A stretch of 64,000 bases of DNA from SIG644 sp045613985 (GTDB lineage Bacteria; Bacillota; Clostridia; Oscillospirales; CAG-272): NCBI GenBank assembly GCA_045613985.1, contig JAZLCA010000054.1:13560-77559 (forward strand), given 5' to 3'. Below, piece by piece: positions 32,651-42,802 of this stretch; position 1 is the stretch's first letter, and each line of letters begins with the position of its first letter. A program made the position numbers and the translations under genes. The notes beneath the pieces were generated by a model. That model was not told where the DNA came from, searched no databases, and worked only from the letters and a program-made list of their open reading frames with translations.

Positions 32651-35600
32651 TTAGAAAATACTTAACTGATCGGTTTCCTGAATGCCATCCAGCACGCCGT
32701 TACGGCGCAAGACCTCGATAACACTCTTGGTCAGTTTAGCGCGTGTCTGAAGGTCTTCAACTGAGAAAAACGGTTCTTCTTCTCTTGCTTTCATGATATT
32801 TTCCGCCGCGTTATCACCGACACCGGCGAGCGAGGAGAACGGCAGTCGGATCGCCTTTTCTCCTTCGGGGCGATAGCATCTGGCATCGGAGCGATTGATA
32901 TCTACCGGCAAGAATTTTACGCCGCGGGCATAAGCTTCCATGGCCAGCTGGAAGGTAGGAACGGAATCCTGTTCCTTGGGGCTGGCTTCCTTGCCGCGTT
33001 GCTCAATATCCTTGATATAGTTCTCCAAATGCTTTTTGCCGCGAAGAATGATCTCGGCGTCAAATCCCTTGGGTGCAACAGTAAACATGGCCGCGTAGAA
33101 CACGGTAGGCATATAGATCTTATACCACCCCAGTCGGATCGCAGACATAACGTAAGCGGCAGCGTGTGCCTTGGGGAACATATATTTGATCTTTTTACAC
33201 GAGCCTATATACCACTCGGGAACGTCGTGGGCCCGCATATCCGCCTCCCATTCGGGGGTAAGTCCCTTGCCCTTACGAACGCTTTCCATGATCTTGAATG
33301 CAACAGCGTTTTCAAGGCCGTAGCGAATGAGGTCGAGCATAATACCGTCGCGGCATCCAATAACCTTGGAAATATCGCAGATCCCCTCTTTGATCAAATC
33401 CTGTGCATTGCCCAACCATACGTCCGTGCCGTGCGTCAGACCAGAGATCTGCAAAAGATCCGCAAAGTTCTTGGGTCTGGCATCGATCAAAACCTGCTGT
33501 AAGAAGCGGGTTCCCATCTCGGGAATTCCCCAGGTACCAACCTGACATCCGCCGATATCCTCGGGGCGAATGCCCAACGGAGCGGTGGAGGTAAACAACT
33601 CATAAATGGATGTGTCGTTCATTTTGACGTCCATAACGCTGGTATCCGAATAGCGTTCCAACCACTTATATTTGGTGGGAATATCGTGCCCGAGCTCGTC
33701 CAGCTTGAGCAGAGTGTCGTGCAGATATTCGAAGGTAAAGTGAGTTGTAACGATATTGGAGGTCGCGTCATCCGCCGGGTGCTGAACCGGACAAAAATCG
33801 TAGATTTCGTATTCCTTGGGAACGACAACGATACCGCCGGGATGCTGTCCCGTAGTACGTTTAACGCCGACGCAGGAGGCAACCAAACGATTCATATCCG
33901 CACGCGAAAGAGACACTTGCTTTTCGTCCAGATACTTGGCAATAAAACCGTAGGCTGTTTTGTCAGCCAATTCGCCGATGGTGCCCGCACGGAAGACGTT
34001 TTCCGCACCGAACAATTCCTCGGTATATTTATGTACCTTGCCCTGCACTTCACCCGAGAAGTTCAAGTCGATATCGGGTGATTTATCACCATAGAATCCA
34101 AGGAAGGTCTCAAACGGAATATCATGACCGTCACCGCACAGAGGATGTCCGCACTTGGGACAGTTGGCATCGGGCAGGTCAAAGCCTGAACCGACGGAAC
34201 CGTCGGTGAAAAACTCGGAATGCTGGCAGTTGGGGCAATAATAGTGGGGCGGTAAGGGATTGACCTCCGAAATACCCGCAAAGGAAGCAACGACGGAGGA
34301 GCCGACCGAGCCGCGCGAGCCGACAAGATAACCCTGACTTTCGCTGTACCACACCAGCTTTTGAGCGATCATATAAAGTACGGCAAAACCGTTCTTGATG
34401 ATTGAGGTCAATTCCTTATCCAAGCGGTCGTGGACAATCTTGGGCAGGGGTTTACCGTACTGCTTCTCCGCCCGTTCGTAGCAAATGCGCTGAAGATCCT
34501 CCTCTGCGCCTTCCATGTGAGGCGTGAAGGTGCCCTTAGGGAACGGACGGATATCGTTATCGATCATATCCGCGATCTTATTGGTATTCTCGACAACAAC
34601 CTCGTATGCCTTCTCTTGTCCAAGATAGGAAAATTCCTCCAGCATCTCTTCGGTGGTGCGGAAATACAGATGAATGTCACGGTCAAAATCCTTGAACTTC
34701 ATGCCCGCCTGCAAAATCTTGCGGGACAGCTCGTCCTCATCGTTGAGAAAGTGGGCATCGCAAGTGGCAACGACAGGCTTGTTGTATTTTTCGCCAAGCG
34801 CAACGATACGGCGATTGAGATCACGCAGACCCTCTTCGTCCTTGATCTTTCCCTCGTCGATCATAAATCGGTTGTTGCAAATCGGCTGAATTTCGAGGTA
34901 ATCGTAGAAATTGACGATCTCTTCAATGGCCGTTTCCGGCTTGTTATCCAGAATCGCTTGGATCAACTCACCCGCCTCACAGGCCGAGCCGACGATCAAG
35001 CCCTCACGATACTTTTCCAGCTCTGTCTTGGGAATACGAGGCTGGCGGCGGTAATATTTGAGATAACTGAACGAAATCAAACGGTACAAATTTTTCAATC
35101 CCGTCTTGTTCTTGACCAACAACACCTGATGGTAGGGTCTGAGCGAGAGCGGGTCGGTATTGGCCAGCATTTCGCGTTGCAGAGCGGGATAAGAGTGAAT
35201 GTCCAGTTCACGCATACGGTCACACATACGGAAATAGATCATAGCCAACATTTCTGCATCGTCGCATGCACGGTGATGATGAAATTCGCCCAACTTGTAA
35301 TGATTGGCGATCGTATCCAATTTATGATTCTTCAAGTCGGGATTGATGTAGCGCGACAGTGCCAGCGTATCCAAATAAGGATTCGAAAAAGGAAGACCGC
35401 ACTGCTCTGCGAAATATCGAATGAAGCCAATGTCGAAATTGGCATTATGAGCGATGAGGAGCTTAGGCTCTTTTCCCTCTTCATCTCCGATAAAATCAAA
35501 GAACATTTGAAGAGCCTCTTTGGTCTTAGGGGCACCTGCCACCATGTCATCGGTAATGGAGGTCAGCTCGGTGATCTCGGGCGGGATGGGCATTTCGGGA

Positions 35601-37102
35601 TCAACGAACGTATCAAACCGATCCAACACCTCGCCGCCTCGAATGCGCACAGCACCGATCTCGGTCAGCTTACAGGTCTGTGTGGAAAGACCTGTGGTCT
35701 CAATGTCAAAGATGATCATTTCTTCGTCAAGACCGCCCGCATAGTTACCTGAAACGGCACCCGCCGTATTGTTGACGAAGTAGGCCTCCAGACCGTAGAT
35801 GACCTTCTGTCCCAGCTTTTCCGAGGCCAGCATGGCCTTTTGATAGGCCTGGACATTGCCGTGGTCCGTGATGGCAATCGCGGGCATTCCCCAACGATTG
35901 GCCGTCTTTACCGCTACGTCCGGGGGAATGAGTGCATCCATACTGGACATGGTGGTATGCAAGTGCAGCTCCACTCTTTTTTTCTCGGCATGATCCATGC
36001 GGGTAAGACGTTTGATCTTAAGAACGTCGCTGTAAAAGAAGGTAAAATCAATATCAACGAAGTTTTTGCGAGTCTCTTTCTTGATATATCCCCGCATGGC
36101 AACCGACGTTCCGTTCGACAAAAGCTTGGAAAGATCTTTTTCTTCGTCCAACGTCAAGCCGTATTTTTTCACACTGATACAGGATACACCATCGAAAACA
36201 TCAAAAGCGACGTTATACTTATCACTGTTTCTTGCCGCTTCCGCGCTGTATCCGAAAATTTCGCCCAAAATGATAACGCCCTTTTGAGGATGCTGCAAAG
36301 AGGCGATGGTTACAGGCATAATCTCAAATTCCTGCCCGATGAGAAGTTCGGGAGAAGTAATATCGTAGATATGATGCCCGATGCGACAACGGCCGTTTTC
36401 GATTTCGGGCAACGGAATGGTATCAAAATAAATCGATGGCGTGCGCGGGAACATTTTTTTCTCTTCCTCTTCGGCGGCGGGAGCCGAAGAAAATTCGCTT
36501 CCCTGCCGGCGCGCTTCCAAAGAACGATCGTATTCGCTTTCTGCCTTGGCCAACTGCTGATCAATCAATTCTAAACGACGGTCCTGCCAATAAGTTTCCG
36601 TCGATTTATGTAGTTGCAGATTATGACGAATGATCACCCGAACATTCAAACCGAATTCGCTTTTGATAATGCTTTCCATCACCTGCGGCGTGTGGGCATT
36701 TTCCATCAAACGAATACCATCCGTTTCAAAGGGAAGCTCGACCAACAACTGATCGTCCTTCAATTCTGCCTGATAATAGCGGAAAAAGCCACGAGCAACG
36801 ATGCCGACCCGTTCGGTTTCGGCCAAAAGATTGGGGATATAGGCTTTAGTAAAGAAATGAGAGGGATAATGAGGCAAAAACTTTACCAGGGCAAGCTCGT
36901 ACGCCTGGCAAATCTCCGCCTCCAGAGAATACAGCTCCTCTTTATCGATCGGTGCAGGAAAACAAGCCGAAATCTCCAGCATACGCTTTTCCTTATCCGC
37001 CCGAACGGTATAATCGGTTGCACTTTCTAAAATTTCCCGATAGCGCATGCCCGGCTGGTATTTTTTTAACACTTGTAAGAGCGATCTTTGCGTATCGGCC
37101 AT
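32651..37102 (-). CDS. polC: DNA polymerase III alpha subunit, PolC type
   Basis: Replicative polymerase of Firmicutes, 1483 residues. Order: N-terminal domain; OB-fold; PHP domain with VELHLHTTMSSMDAL near residue 380; DnaQ-like 3'-5' exonuclease inserted in PHP (MIIFDIETTGLS near 465, with the late HRACDDAEMLA); rest of PHP; polymerase palm and fingers with SRGSVGSSVVA and DIDLNFSGEVQGKVH (metal Asp near 1010); zinc site CPNCQHSEFF/CPKCGH near 955. Start at 37102 has AAGGAG seven bases upstream. Last gene of the pyrH-to-polC operon, 41 bases after ispG. Confidence 0.97.
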   Translation of the reverse strand: MADTQRSLLQVLKKYQPGMRYREILESATDYTVRADKEKRMLEISACFPAPIDKEELYSLEAEICQAYELALVKFLPHYPSHFFTKAYIPNLLAETERVGIVARGFFRYYQAELKDDQLLVELPFETDGIRLMENAHTPQVMESIIKSEFGLNVRVIIRHNLQLHKSTETYWQDRRLELIDQQLAKAESEYDRSLEARRQGSEFSSAPAAEEEEKKMFPRTPSIYFDTIPLPEIENGRCRIGHHIYDITSPELLIGQEFEIMPVTIASLQHPQKGVIILGEIFGYSAEAARNSDKYNVAFDVFDGVSCISVKKYGLTLDEEKDLSKLLSNGTSVAMRGYIKKETRKNFVDIDFTFFYSDVLKIKRLTRMDHAEKKRVELHLHTTMSSMDALIPPDVAVKTANRWGMPAIAITDHGNVQAYQKAMLASEKLGQKVIYGLEAYFVNNTAGAVSGNYAGGLDEEMIIFDIETTGLSTQTCKLTEIGAVRIRGGEVLDRFDTFVDPEMPIPPEITELTSITDDMVAGAPKTKEALQMFFDFIGDEEGKEPKLLIAHNANFDIGFIRYFAEQCGLPFSNPYLDTLALSRYINPDLKNHKLDTIANHYKLGEFHHHRACDDAEMLAMIYFRMCDRMRELDIHSYPALQREMLANTDPLSLRPYHQVLLVKNKTGLKNLYRLISFSYLKYYRRQPRIPKTELEKYREGLIVGSACEAGELIQAILDNKPETAIEEIVNFYDYLEIQPICNNRFMIDEGKIKDEEGLRDLNRRIVALGEKYNKPVVATCDAHFLNDEDELSRKILQAGMKFKDFDRDIHLYFRTTEEMLEEFSYLGQEKAYEVVVENTNKIADMIDNDIRPFPKGTFTPHMEGAEEDLQRICYERAEKQYGKPLPKIVHDRLDKELTSIIKNGFAVLYMIAQKLVWYSESQGYLVGSRGSVGSSVVASFAGISEVNPLPPHYYCPNCQHSEFFTDGSVGSGFDLPDANCPKCGHPLCGDGHDIPFETFLGFYGDKSPDIDLNFSGEVQGKVHKYTEELFGAENVFRAGTIGELADKTAYGFIAKYLDEKQVSLSRADMNRLVASCVGVKRTTGQHPGGIVVVPKEYEIYDFCPVQHPADDATSNIVTTHFTFEYLHDTLLKLDELGHDIPTKYKWLERYSDTSVMDVKMNDTSIYELFTSTAPLGIRPEDIGGCQVGTWGIPEMGTRFLQQVLIDARPKNFADLLQISGLTHGTDVWLGNAQDLIKEGICDISKVIGCRDGIMLDLIRYGLENAVAFKIMESVRKGKGLTPEWEADMRAHDVPEWYIGSCKKIKYMFPKAHAAAYVMSAIRLGWYKIYMPTVFYAAMFTVAPKGFDAEIILRGKKHLENYIKDIEQRGKEASPKEQDSVPTFQLAMEAYARGVKFLPVDINRSDARCYRPEGEKAIRLPFSSLAGVGDNAAENIMKAREEEPFFSVEDLQTRAKLTKSVIEVLRRNGVLDGIQETDQLSIF

Positions 37103-37143
37103 AATAGTCTCCTTTATATTAGTCCCGCACACCGCGGAGGAAG

Positions 37144-38238
37144 TTATTTTTCGGACTGCTTGTCCATCTCTCGGATTTCAGCGATCAAGCGAGGGATCAG
37201 CTGATCTTCCGATAATTTTTCTACGATTTCACCGCGGCGGAACAAAAGCCCCTCGCCCTTTCCACCGGCGATACCAATGTCTGCCTCTCGGGCCTCGCCC
37301 GGTCCGTTCACGATGCATCCCATCAGGGCGACCTTAATCGGTAAGCGGTCCAATCCTTCTTGCGCGACCGCTGCTTTGAAACGCTCGCACAGAGAAATCA
37401 AATCAATTTTCGTACGCCCGCAGGTCGGACAGCTGACGATATCCATGCCTCTCTGTCCTTCGATCTGCAGGCCATCCAAAATACGGCGAGCCGCCGCGAT
37501 CTCTTTGACGGGATCATCTGTCAACGACACCCGAAGCGTATCGCCGATGCCGTCGACCAGCAACGCACCGATGCCCATCGCGCTTTTGATCATACCGGCC
37601 TCTCCGCCCCCTGCCTCCGTCACGCCAAGGTGAATGGGATAGGGGCAAGCAGCGGCGACCAACCGGTTGGCCTGTATCATGGTCGGCACATCCGAAGCCT
37701 TGATCGAAACAACGATATCCTCAAAGTCGTATTTTTCAAGCAATTCGCAGTGATACAAGGCACTGTCACACAACGCCTGTGCGGTAGGGCCTCCATGCTT
37801 TTGCAACAGGTGCTTTTCGAGCGAGCCGCTGTTAACGCCGATGCGAATGGGAATATGGCGTTGCTTACAAGCATCCACCACTTGCTTGACTCTATCCTCA
37901 TCTCCGATATTTCCGGGGTTGATGCGTATTTTATCAATCCCCAACTCGGTGCAACGCAAAGCGACACGGTAATCAAAGTGGATATCTGCCACGATTGGAA
38001 TGGTAACACCCTTTTGCCTGATAACCGGGATACAGTCGGCTGCTTCCATATCGGGAACGGTGATGCGAACAATATCACATCCTGCCTGCTGCAGACGAAC
38101 GATCTGCTCTGCTGTCTTTGCGGCGTTGTGAGGATCCGTATTGGTCATGGATTGAATGGCAAGGGGAAATGAGCCGCCGATGCCGACGCCGCGCAAGATG
38201 ACCGCCTTGCTTTTTCTTCTTATTGCCTGATAATTCAC
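37144..38238 (-). CDS. ispG: 4-hydroxy-3-methylbut-2-en-1-yl diphosphate synthase (flavodoxin)
   Basis: GcpE, sixth step of the MEP pathway of isoprenoid synthesis, a 4Fe-4S enzyme. 364 residues: TIM barrel with SMTNTDPHNAAKTAEQI and PIRIGVNSGSLE, then the iron-sulfur domain with SCPTCGRTKID and MGCIVNGPGEAREADIG (three cluster Cys). GTG start at 38238 with GGAGG six bases upstream. Located with dxr in the same operon, 22 bases after rseP. Confidence 0.97.
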   Translation of the reverse strand: MNYQAIRRKSKAVILRGVGIGGSFPLAIQSMTNTDPHNAAKTAEQIVRLQQAGCDIVRITVPDMEAADCIPVIRQKGVTIPIVADIHFDYRVALRCTELGIDKIRINPGNIGDEDRVKQVVDACKQRHIPIRIGVNSGSLEKHLLQKHGGPTAQALCDSALYHCELLEKYDFEDIVVSIKASDVPTMIQANRLVAAACPYPIHLGVTEAGGGEAGMIKSAMGIGALLVDGIGDTLRVSLTDDPVKEIAAARRILDGLQIEGQRGMDIVSCPTCGRTKIDLISLCERFKAAVAQEGLDRLPIKVALMGCIVNGPGEAREADIGIAGGKGEGLLFRRGEIVEKLSEDQLIPRLIAEIREMDKQSEK

Positions 38239-38260
38239 GGTATCCTCCTATCGTTTGACA

Positions 38261-39316
38261 TTAAAATATAAGCGCGATAATATCCTTTCCCAAAACAAAA
38301 ACCATCAGAATCATCAACAAAACGATACCGACAAAGTGAATCTTGCTTTCAATTTCCTGGGAAATAGGTTTGCGGCGAATGCCTTCGATCGCCAAAAATA
38401 CGAATCTGCCGCCGTCCAATGCGGGAAACGGAATCAGGTTGAAAACGCCCAAATTCATGGTGATCAAGGACGTAATGTTCAGTACGTACTGGAAAATTTG
38501 TTTGCCGTTCCAGCCGCTGTTATCGATGGTATCTTTGACGGTCGCCGTCACGCCGATGGGACTGGACAAAGCAGAAATGGAGAATCGTCCCGTCGCCAGA
38601 TTGATAACGCTATCCCATACCATTTTCACAAGGGAGACGGAGCGATGCCAGCTGATTCGTATCAACTGCCAAACAGTGGGATCCTTAAATGCCCAAATTC
38701 CGAAATCCGCTTGCCCTAAGACCACGCCTTGCTCTTCGATCTGAGGGAAGACAACATTTTCCAAAACAACAGTCTCACCATCACGAATGACAGTCAAGGT
38801 AACCGGCTCGTGCCCTTGATTCATGATCTCATAGGTGAGCTCTTCGCCCGTGTATACTTTGATATTGTTGACCTTTATAACGGTGTCATTCACCTGCAAG
38901 CCTGCCTCTGTATTGCTGCTGGCATTTTCTGCAAAGCTGTGAATTTGAGTGGAAGCTAACAAATTCCGAGACAGACACACCATCAAAAAAACGATAACAA
39001 AGCCCAACAGCAAATTCATAGCAGCACCCGCCACTACGATAGCCATACGTTGCCATACCTTTTTGCGGGCAAAGGAATCGTCGCCCTCGGCATCTTCATT
39101 TTCACCCTTCATACTAACGTATCCACCAATCGGAAGGGCTCGCAGCGAAAAAAGCGTTCCGTGCTTTTTGGTTTTTCTTTGGAACAATTTCGGTCCCATA
39201 CCGATAGAAAACTCCTCGATATAAACGCCGCACAACCGCGCCACCGTAAAATGACCCAATTCGTGTATCATGATCAACATGCCGAAGATCAGCAATGCCA
39301 CGATAGCATATATCAT
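38261..39316 (-). CDS. rseP: RIP metalloprotease (S2P/RseP family)
   Basis: Intramembrane zinc protease, 351 residues. First membrane helix with HELGH in IHELGHFTVARL; a PDZ domain (about residues 115-200: NTEAGLQVNDTVIKVNNIKVY); last helices with the NLIPFPALDGGRF motif giving the third metal ligand. In Firmicutes it cleaves anti-sigma factors or signal-peptide remnants. Between dxr and ispG, as usual in this gene order. Confidence 0.95.
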   Translation of the reverse strand: MIYAIVALLIFGMLIMIHELGHFTVARLCGVYIEEFSIGMGPKLFQRKTKKHGTLFSLRALPIGGYVSMKGENEDAEGDDSFARKKVWQRMAIVVAGAAMNLLLGFVIVFLMVCLSRNLLASTQIHSFAENASSNTEAGLQVNDTVIKVNNIKVYTGEELTYEIMNQGHEPVTLTVIRDGETVVLENVVFPQIEEQGVVLGQADFGIWAFKDPTVWQLIRISWHRSVSLVKMVWDSVINLATGRFSISALSSPIGVTATVKDTIDNSGWNGKQIFQYVLNITSLITMNLGVFNLIPFPALDGGRFVFLAIEGIRRKPISQEIESKIHFVGIVLLMILMVFVLGKDIIALIF

Positions 39317-39365
39317 AATGATTACTCCTGCTTTCTTTTAATTTTCGATAAGATTGCTTGCCGCA

Positions 39366-40535
39366 TTAAAGGCTTAAACGCTCGGCCGTCAGGCGACGGG
39401 CTTCGACATCATAATACAGAATTTCCTCCAAAGTATTTGCCTTTTGCGAGTCCGCCAGCTCTTCAACCGTGCTTTCGACCGCGTCAAAAATGTCGCAAAA
39501 GCCGATGTTATCCTGCAAGAAAGAGCCGACTGCCACTTCGTTGGCCGCATTGAGAACCGCGGGCATAGCACCGCCTTTTCGCAAGCACTTGCGCGCCAGG
39601 CTCAGAAGGACAAACGTTTGCTCATCCGGTTCAGCAAAGGTCAAGCTTGCACATTGTGTCAACGACAACGGATGGATCACGCCCGGCTCGCGGAAAGGAT
39701 GCGTCAGTGCATGCTGGATGCAATGACGCATATCCGGCAGAGAGAGCTGCGCCATGATGCTATGGTCAATATATTCAACCATAGAATGAATTATACTCTC
39801 ACGATGAACGATCACCTCGATGCGATGCTCGGGAATGTCAAACAAGTGCGACGCCTCAATGATCTCAAAGCCCTTGTTCATCAAAGTCGCACTATCAACG
39901 GTAATCTTTTGTCCCATTTGCCACGTTGGATGCGCTAATGCATCGCACCGCCGCATTGCTTGAAGCTGTTCTCTCGTTTTGCCAAAGAACGGGCCGCCGG
40001 AGGCAGTCAAGATCAGTTTTTTTACTTCATTTTGTCTTCCCGCCGACAAGCACTGGGCAATCGCACAATGCTCACTGTCGACCGGGCGAATAACAATTCC
40101 CTTTTCTCTTGCCAGCTTCATAACGATATCACCGGCAACGACAAGAGATTCCTTGTTGGCCAGAGCCAGTTGTTTGTCCGTTTCAAGAACTGCCAAGGTG
40201 GGAAGAAGTCCTGCCTTGCCCACAATGGCGTTGAGAGCCAACGGTGCGTGGCTGTCACGAATCATATCCAAGACACCCTCTGCCCCGCCATATACTCGAG
40301 TATGAGTGTCGGCAAGCCGCACGCGCAAGTCCTGCGCCGCGGCTTCATCACTCATAGCGCAGGCGCGAACACCAAACTCTCGCGCCTGACGTTCAGCGAT
40401 ATCAACGTTTTGATGCGCGCAAATAGCATCTACGGGAAAGCCACAGCGTCTTACGACGTCCAACGCCTGTTGTCCTACGGAACCCGTAGAGCCAAGGATC
40501 AGGACGGAAGAACGGTTTTTCTGTACTGTCTCCAT
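39366..40535 (-). CDS. dxr: 1-deoxy-D-xylulose 5-phosphate reductoisomerase
   Basis: Second step of the MEP pathway, NADPH- and metal-dependent. 389 residues: Rossmann LILGSTGSVGQQALDVV, catalytic SEHCAIAQCL (RPVDSEH with the Asp-Ser-Glu set), ASGGPFFGKTREQL, HPTWQMGQKITVDSATLMNKGFE. ATG at 40535 overlaps the cdsA stop by one base (TGATG), so translation is coupled; the longer open frame is not needed. Confidence 0.96.
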   Translation of the reverse strand: METVQKNRSSVLILGSTGSVGQQALDVVRRCGFPVDAICAHQNVDIAERQAREFGVRACAMSDEAAAQDLRVRLADTHTRVYGGAEGVLDMIRDSHAPLALNAIVGKAGLLPTLAVLETDKQLALANKESLVVAGDIVMKLAREKGIVIRPVDSEHCAIAQCLSAGRQNEVKKLILTASGGPFFGKTREQLQAMRRCDALAHPTWQMGQKITVDSATLMNKGFEIIEASHLFDIPEHRIEVIVHRESIIHSMVEYIDHSIMAQLSLPDMRHCIQHALTHPFREPGVIHPLSLTQCASLTFAEPDEQTFVLLSLARKCLRKGGAMPAVLNAANEVAVGSFLQDNIGFCDIFDAVESTVEELADSQKANTLEEILYYDVEARRLTAERLSL

Positions 40536-41371
40536 CACGCCACCACAAACAAATTCCCCAAAGAACAAATGACAAGCAAAACAAGAGCCACCGCCATGAC
40601 CGAATCAAAACGATCCAACACACCGCCGTGTCCCGGAAACAGCTTGCCGTAATCCTTGATGCCAAAGGTACGCTTGATGGCCGACATCAAAAGGTCCCCC
40701 ACCTGCGAAACGATCGAGATGAATAATCCGCTGATACCAAGCACGACATAGTTGGCCGAGACGGTGCCACCGCTGATGCTTTGAACAATCCATCCGTAGC
40801 CAAGCATGGCCAAAATGCAAAACAGCGTACCGCCCACACTTCCCTCAATGGTTTTCTTGGGGCTAACGTCGGGGATGAGCTTGTGCTTGCCAAACAAAAA
40901 TCCGCAAAAATAAGCAAAGGTATCCGTCACCCAAGCACCGATAAAACAGATCAGATACACGTATTTGCCGGCGGGAACGCGGTAACGCAAAAGCGTTAGC
41001 GCAGTGAATGCAACAATAATGTAAAAACCGGTCAAAAAAGCCGTTCCTGCGTGGGAAAAGGTGATCGCTCCACGAGAAAACGTCATAACGGCGAACAGAT
41101 ACAATGCAAGAACGATCAAAGAGAGGGTCAGAATATGTTCAACCTGTGACGTTTCAAACCAGTACGGCAACAAGGGCACTCCCGCCGACACTGCAAGCAA
41201 TACGATCGAGTAGGCGTAATGCTTGATGGCGCCGATGCAACGCAGCATTTCAAAGCAGGCGATCAGGGACAACAGTGCCATTACTGCCGGAAAAATCCAA
41301 AGTTCAGAAAAATACAACACCGGGAAAAAGATGGCTATAGCCACCACCGCGGTTAATACACGTTTTAACAT
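40535..41371 (-). CDS. cdsA: Phosphatidate cytidylyltransferase
   Basis: Makes CDP-diacylglycerol from phosphatidic acid and CTP in the membrane. 278 residues with about eight membrane helices and the C-terminal CDS signature S-x-x-K-R-x4-K-D-x4-PGHGG-x2-DRxDS, seen as SAIKRTFGIKDYGKLFPGHGGVLDRFDS in two joined parts. GGAGG precedes the ATG. In the pyrH-polC operon between uppS and dxr. Confidence 0.96.
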   Translation of the reverse strand: MLKRVLTAVVAIAIFFPVLYFSELWIFPAVMALLSLIACFEMLRCIGAIKHYAYSIVLLAVSAGVPLLPYWFETSQVEHILTLSLIVLALYLFAVMTFSRGAITFSHAGTAFLTGFYIIVAFTALTLLRYRVPAGKYVYLICFIGAWVTDTFAYFCGFLFGKHKLIPDVSPKKTIEGSVGGTLFCILAMLGYGWIVQSISGGTVSANYVVLGISGLFISIVSQVGDLLMSAIKRTFGIKDYGKLFPGHGGVLDRFDSVMAVALVLLVICSLGNLFVVA

Positions 41372-41386
41372 CGTTTACCTCCGATA

Positions 41387-42106
41387 TCACACGCCACCGT
41401 AGCGACGCTGTCTGGAATAAAAGGTACGAATGGCCTCGTCCACGTCCGAAGGACCGAAATCGGGCCATAGCTTATCCGTAAAATACAGCTCTGCGTAAGC
41501 CGCTTGCCACAACAAAAAGTTGGAAATACGCATATCGCCCCCCGTACGGACGATGAGATCGGGGTCGGCGCAATGTGAGGTATACAGCGCATGGCTGATC
41601 GCCTGTTCAGTCACTGCTTCGTCCGTTGATTTTAACTCTTCCAGTGCCCGACAAATCTCTGCTCTGGCACCATAGTTAACGGCAATATTGAGTATCATAT
41701 GGTTGTCTTTAGTCACTCGCTCCAAGTGATCCATCTTTTCACGCAGGCGAGGGCGCAAAGGAGTACGATCCCCAATGAAATGAAATTGCACGCTGTGTCC
41801 ACGCAATTCTTTTTCGCAGGAATCAATATATTCTTCTAACAGATTCATGATGGATTCCACCTCACGGGAGGGCCGTTTCCAATTTTCAGTGGAAAATGCG
41901 TACACGGTCATAGCCTTTAAACCCAGCTTTTCGCAGTACTGGGCCACGTTTTGAAAAGCTTTGGCACCCGCACGATGTCCCTGCTCACGGGCCATGCCTC
42001 GCATGACTGCCCACCGACCGTTACCATCCATGATAAAAGCTATGTGAGAGAGTCTTTCATCCGGTACGATCTTTTTCTTTTCTTCACGCTTGATGAACAA
42101 TCCCAT
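41387..42106 (-). CDS. uppS: Isoprenyl transferase (undecaprenyl diphosphate synthase)
   Basis: Cis-prenyltransferase giving the lipid carrier of peptidoglycan synthesis. 239 residues: HIAFIMDGNGRWAVMRGM (catalytic Asp), AFSTENWKRPSREVE, and the C-terminal PDLIVRTGGDMRISNFLLWQAAYAELYFTD, WPDF. Start has GGAGG 11 bases upstream. Operon with frr upstream, cdsA downstream (15 bases). Confidence 0.96.
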   Translation of the reverse strand: MGLFIKREEKKKIVPDERLSHIAFIMDGNGRWAVMRGMAREQGHRAGAKAFQNVAQYCEKLGLKAMTVYAFSTENWKRPSREVESIMNLLEEYIDSCEKELRGHSVQFHFIGDRTPLRPRLREKMDHLERVTKDNHMILNIAVNYGARAEICRALEELKSTDEAVTEQAISHALYTSHCADPDLIVRTGGDMRISNFLLWQAAYAELYFTDKLWPDFGPSDVDEAIRTFYSRQRRYGGV

Positions 42107-42193
42107 AAATCATATTCCTCCGCATAATATAGGAAAGCGGGCGAAACATGAAAATCACATTTCGCCCCATCTTATGAGAAATCCGTATGAGAA

Positions 42194-42748
42194 TCAGATC
42201 TCCATGATTTCCTTTTCTTTCTTTGCCTGGATCTCCTCAATCTTTTTGGTGCACTTGTCAGTGATATCCTGAATGGACTTTTCAGCAGCCTTCTGCTCGT
42301 CTTCGGTCAGAAGACCGTCCTTCTTCTGCTTTTTTGCATCTTCGTTGGCATCACGGCGAATGTTACGGATAGCAACCTTGGCATCTTCCGCATACTTCTG
42401 TACCTGCTTTTTGATCTCGCGGCGGCGTTCCTCGGTCAGTTGGGGGAAAGACAGGCGAATGACTCTACCATCGTTCATGGGAGTAATGCCAACGTCAGAG
42501 GCAAGGATCGCCTTTTCCATCGCCTTAAGCGTCGTGTTGTCGTAAGGGGTGATGACCAGCGTTCTGGCATCAGCAACACGAACGTCAGCCATGCTGTTCA
42601 AGGGCGTAGGAGATCCGTAATAATCAAAATTGACGCGAGCAAGCACACCGGGATTGGCTTGCGATGCACGAACGCCGCTCAGCGTCGTTTCAAAAGATGC
42701 AATTGCTTTCACAGTTCTTTCTTCCATGGGCTTGGTGTTATACTTCAT
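42194..42748 (-). CDS. frr: Ribosome recycling factor
   Basis: Splits post-termination ribosomes with EF-G. 184 residues: three-helix-bundle sequence with RANPGVLARVNFDYYGSPTPLN, IRLSFPQLTEERRREIKKQVQKYAE, AKVAIRNIRRDANEDAKK. AAGGAGG nine bases before the ATG. Follows pyrH by 54 bases. Confidence 0.97.
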   Translation of the reverse strand: MKYNTKPMEERTVKAIASFETTLSGVRASQANPGVLARVNFDYYGSPTPLNSMADVRVADARTLVITPYDNTTLKAMEKAILASDVGITPMNDGRVIRLSFPQLTEERRREIKKQVQKYAEDAKVAIRNIRRDANEDAKKQKKDGLLTEDEQKAAEKSIQDITDKCTKKIEEIQAKKEKEIMEI

Positions 42749-42802
42749 AATAATCCTCCTTATGTGCGGGCCGAGGCCTCACGATTTATGTCTGAATTTT
42801 AA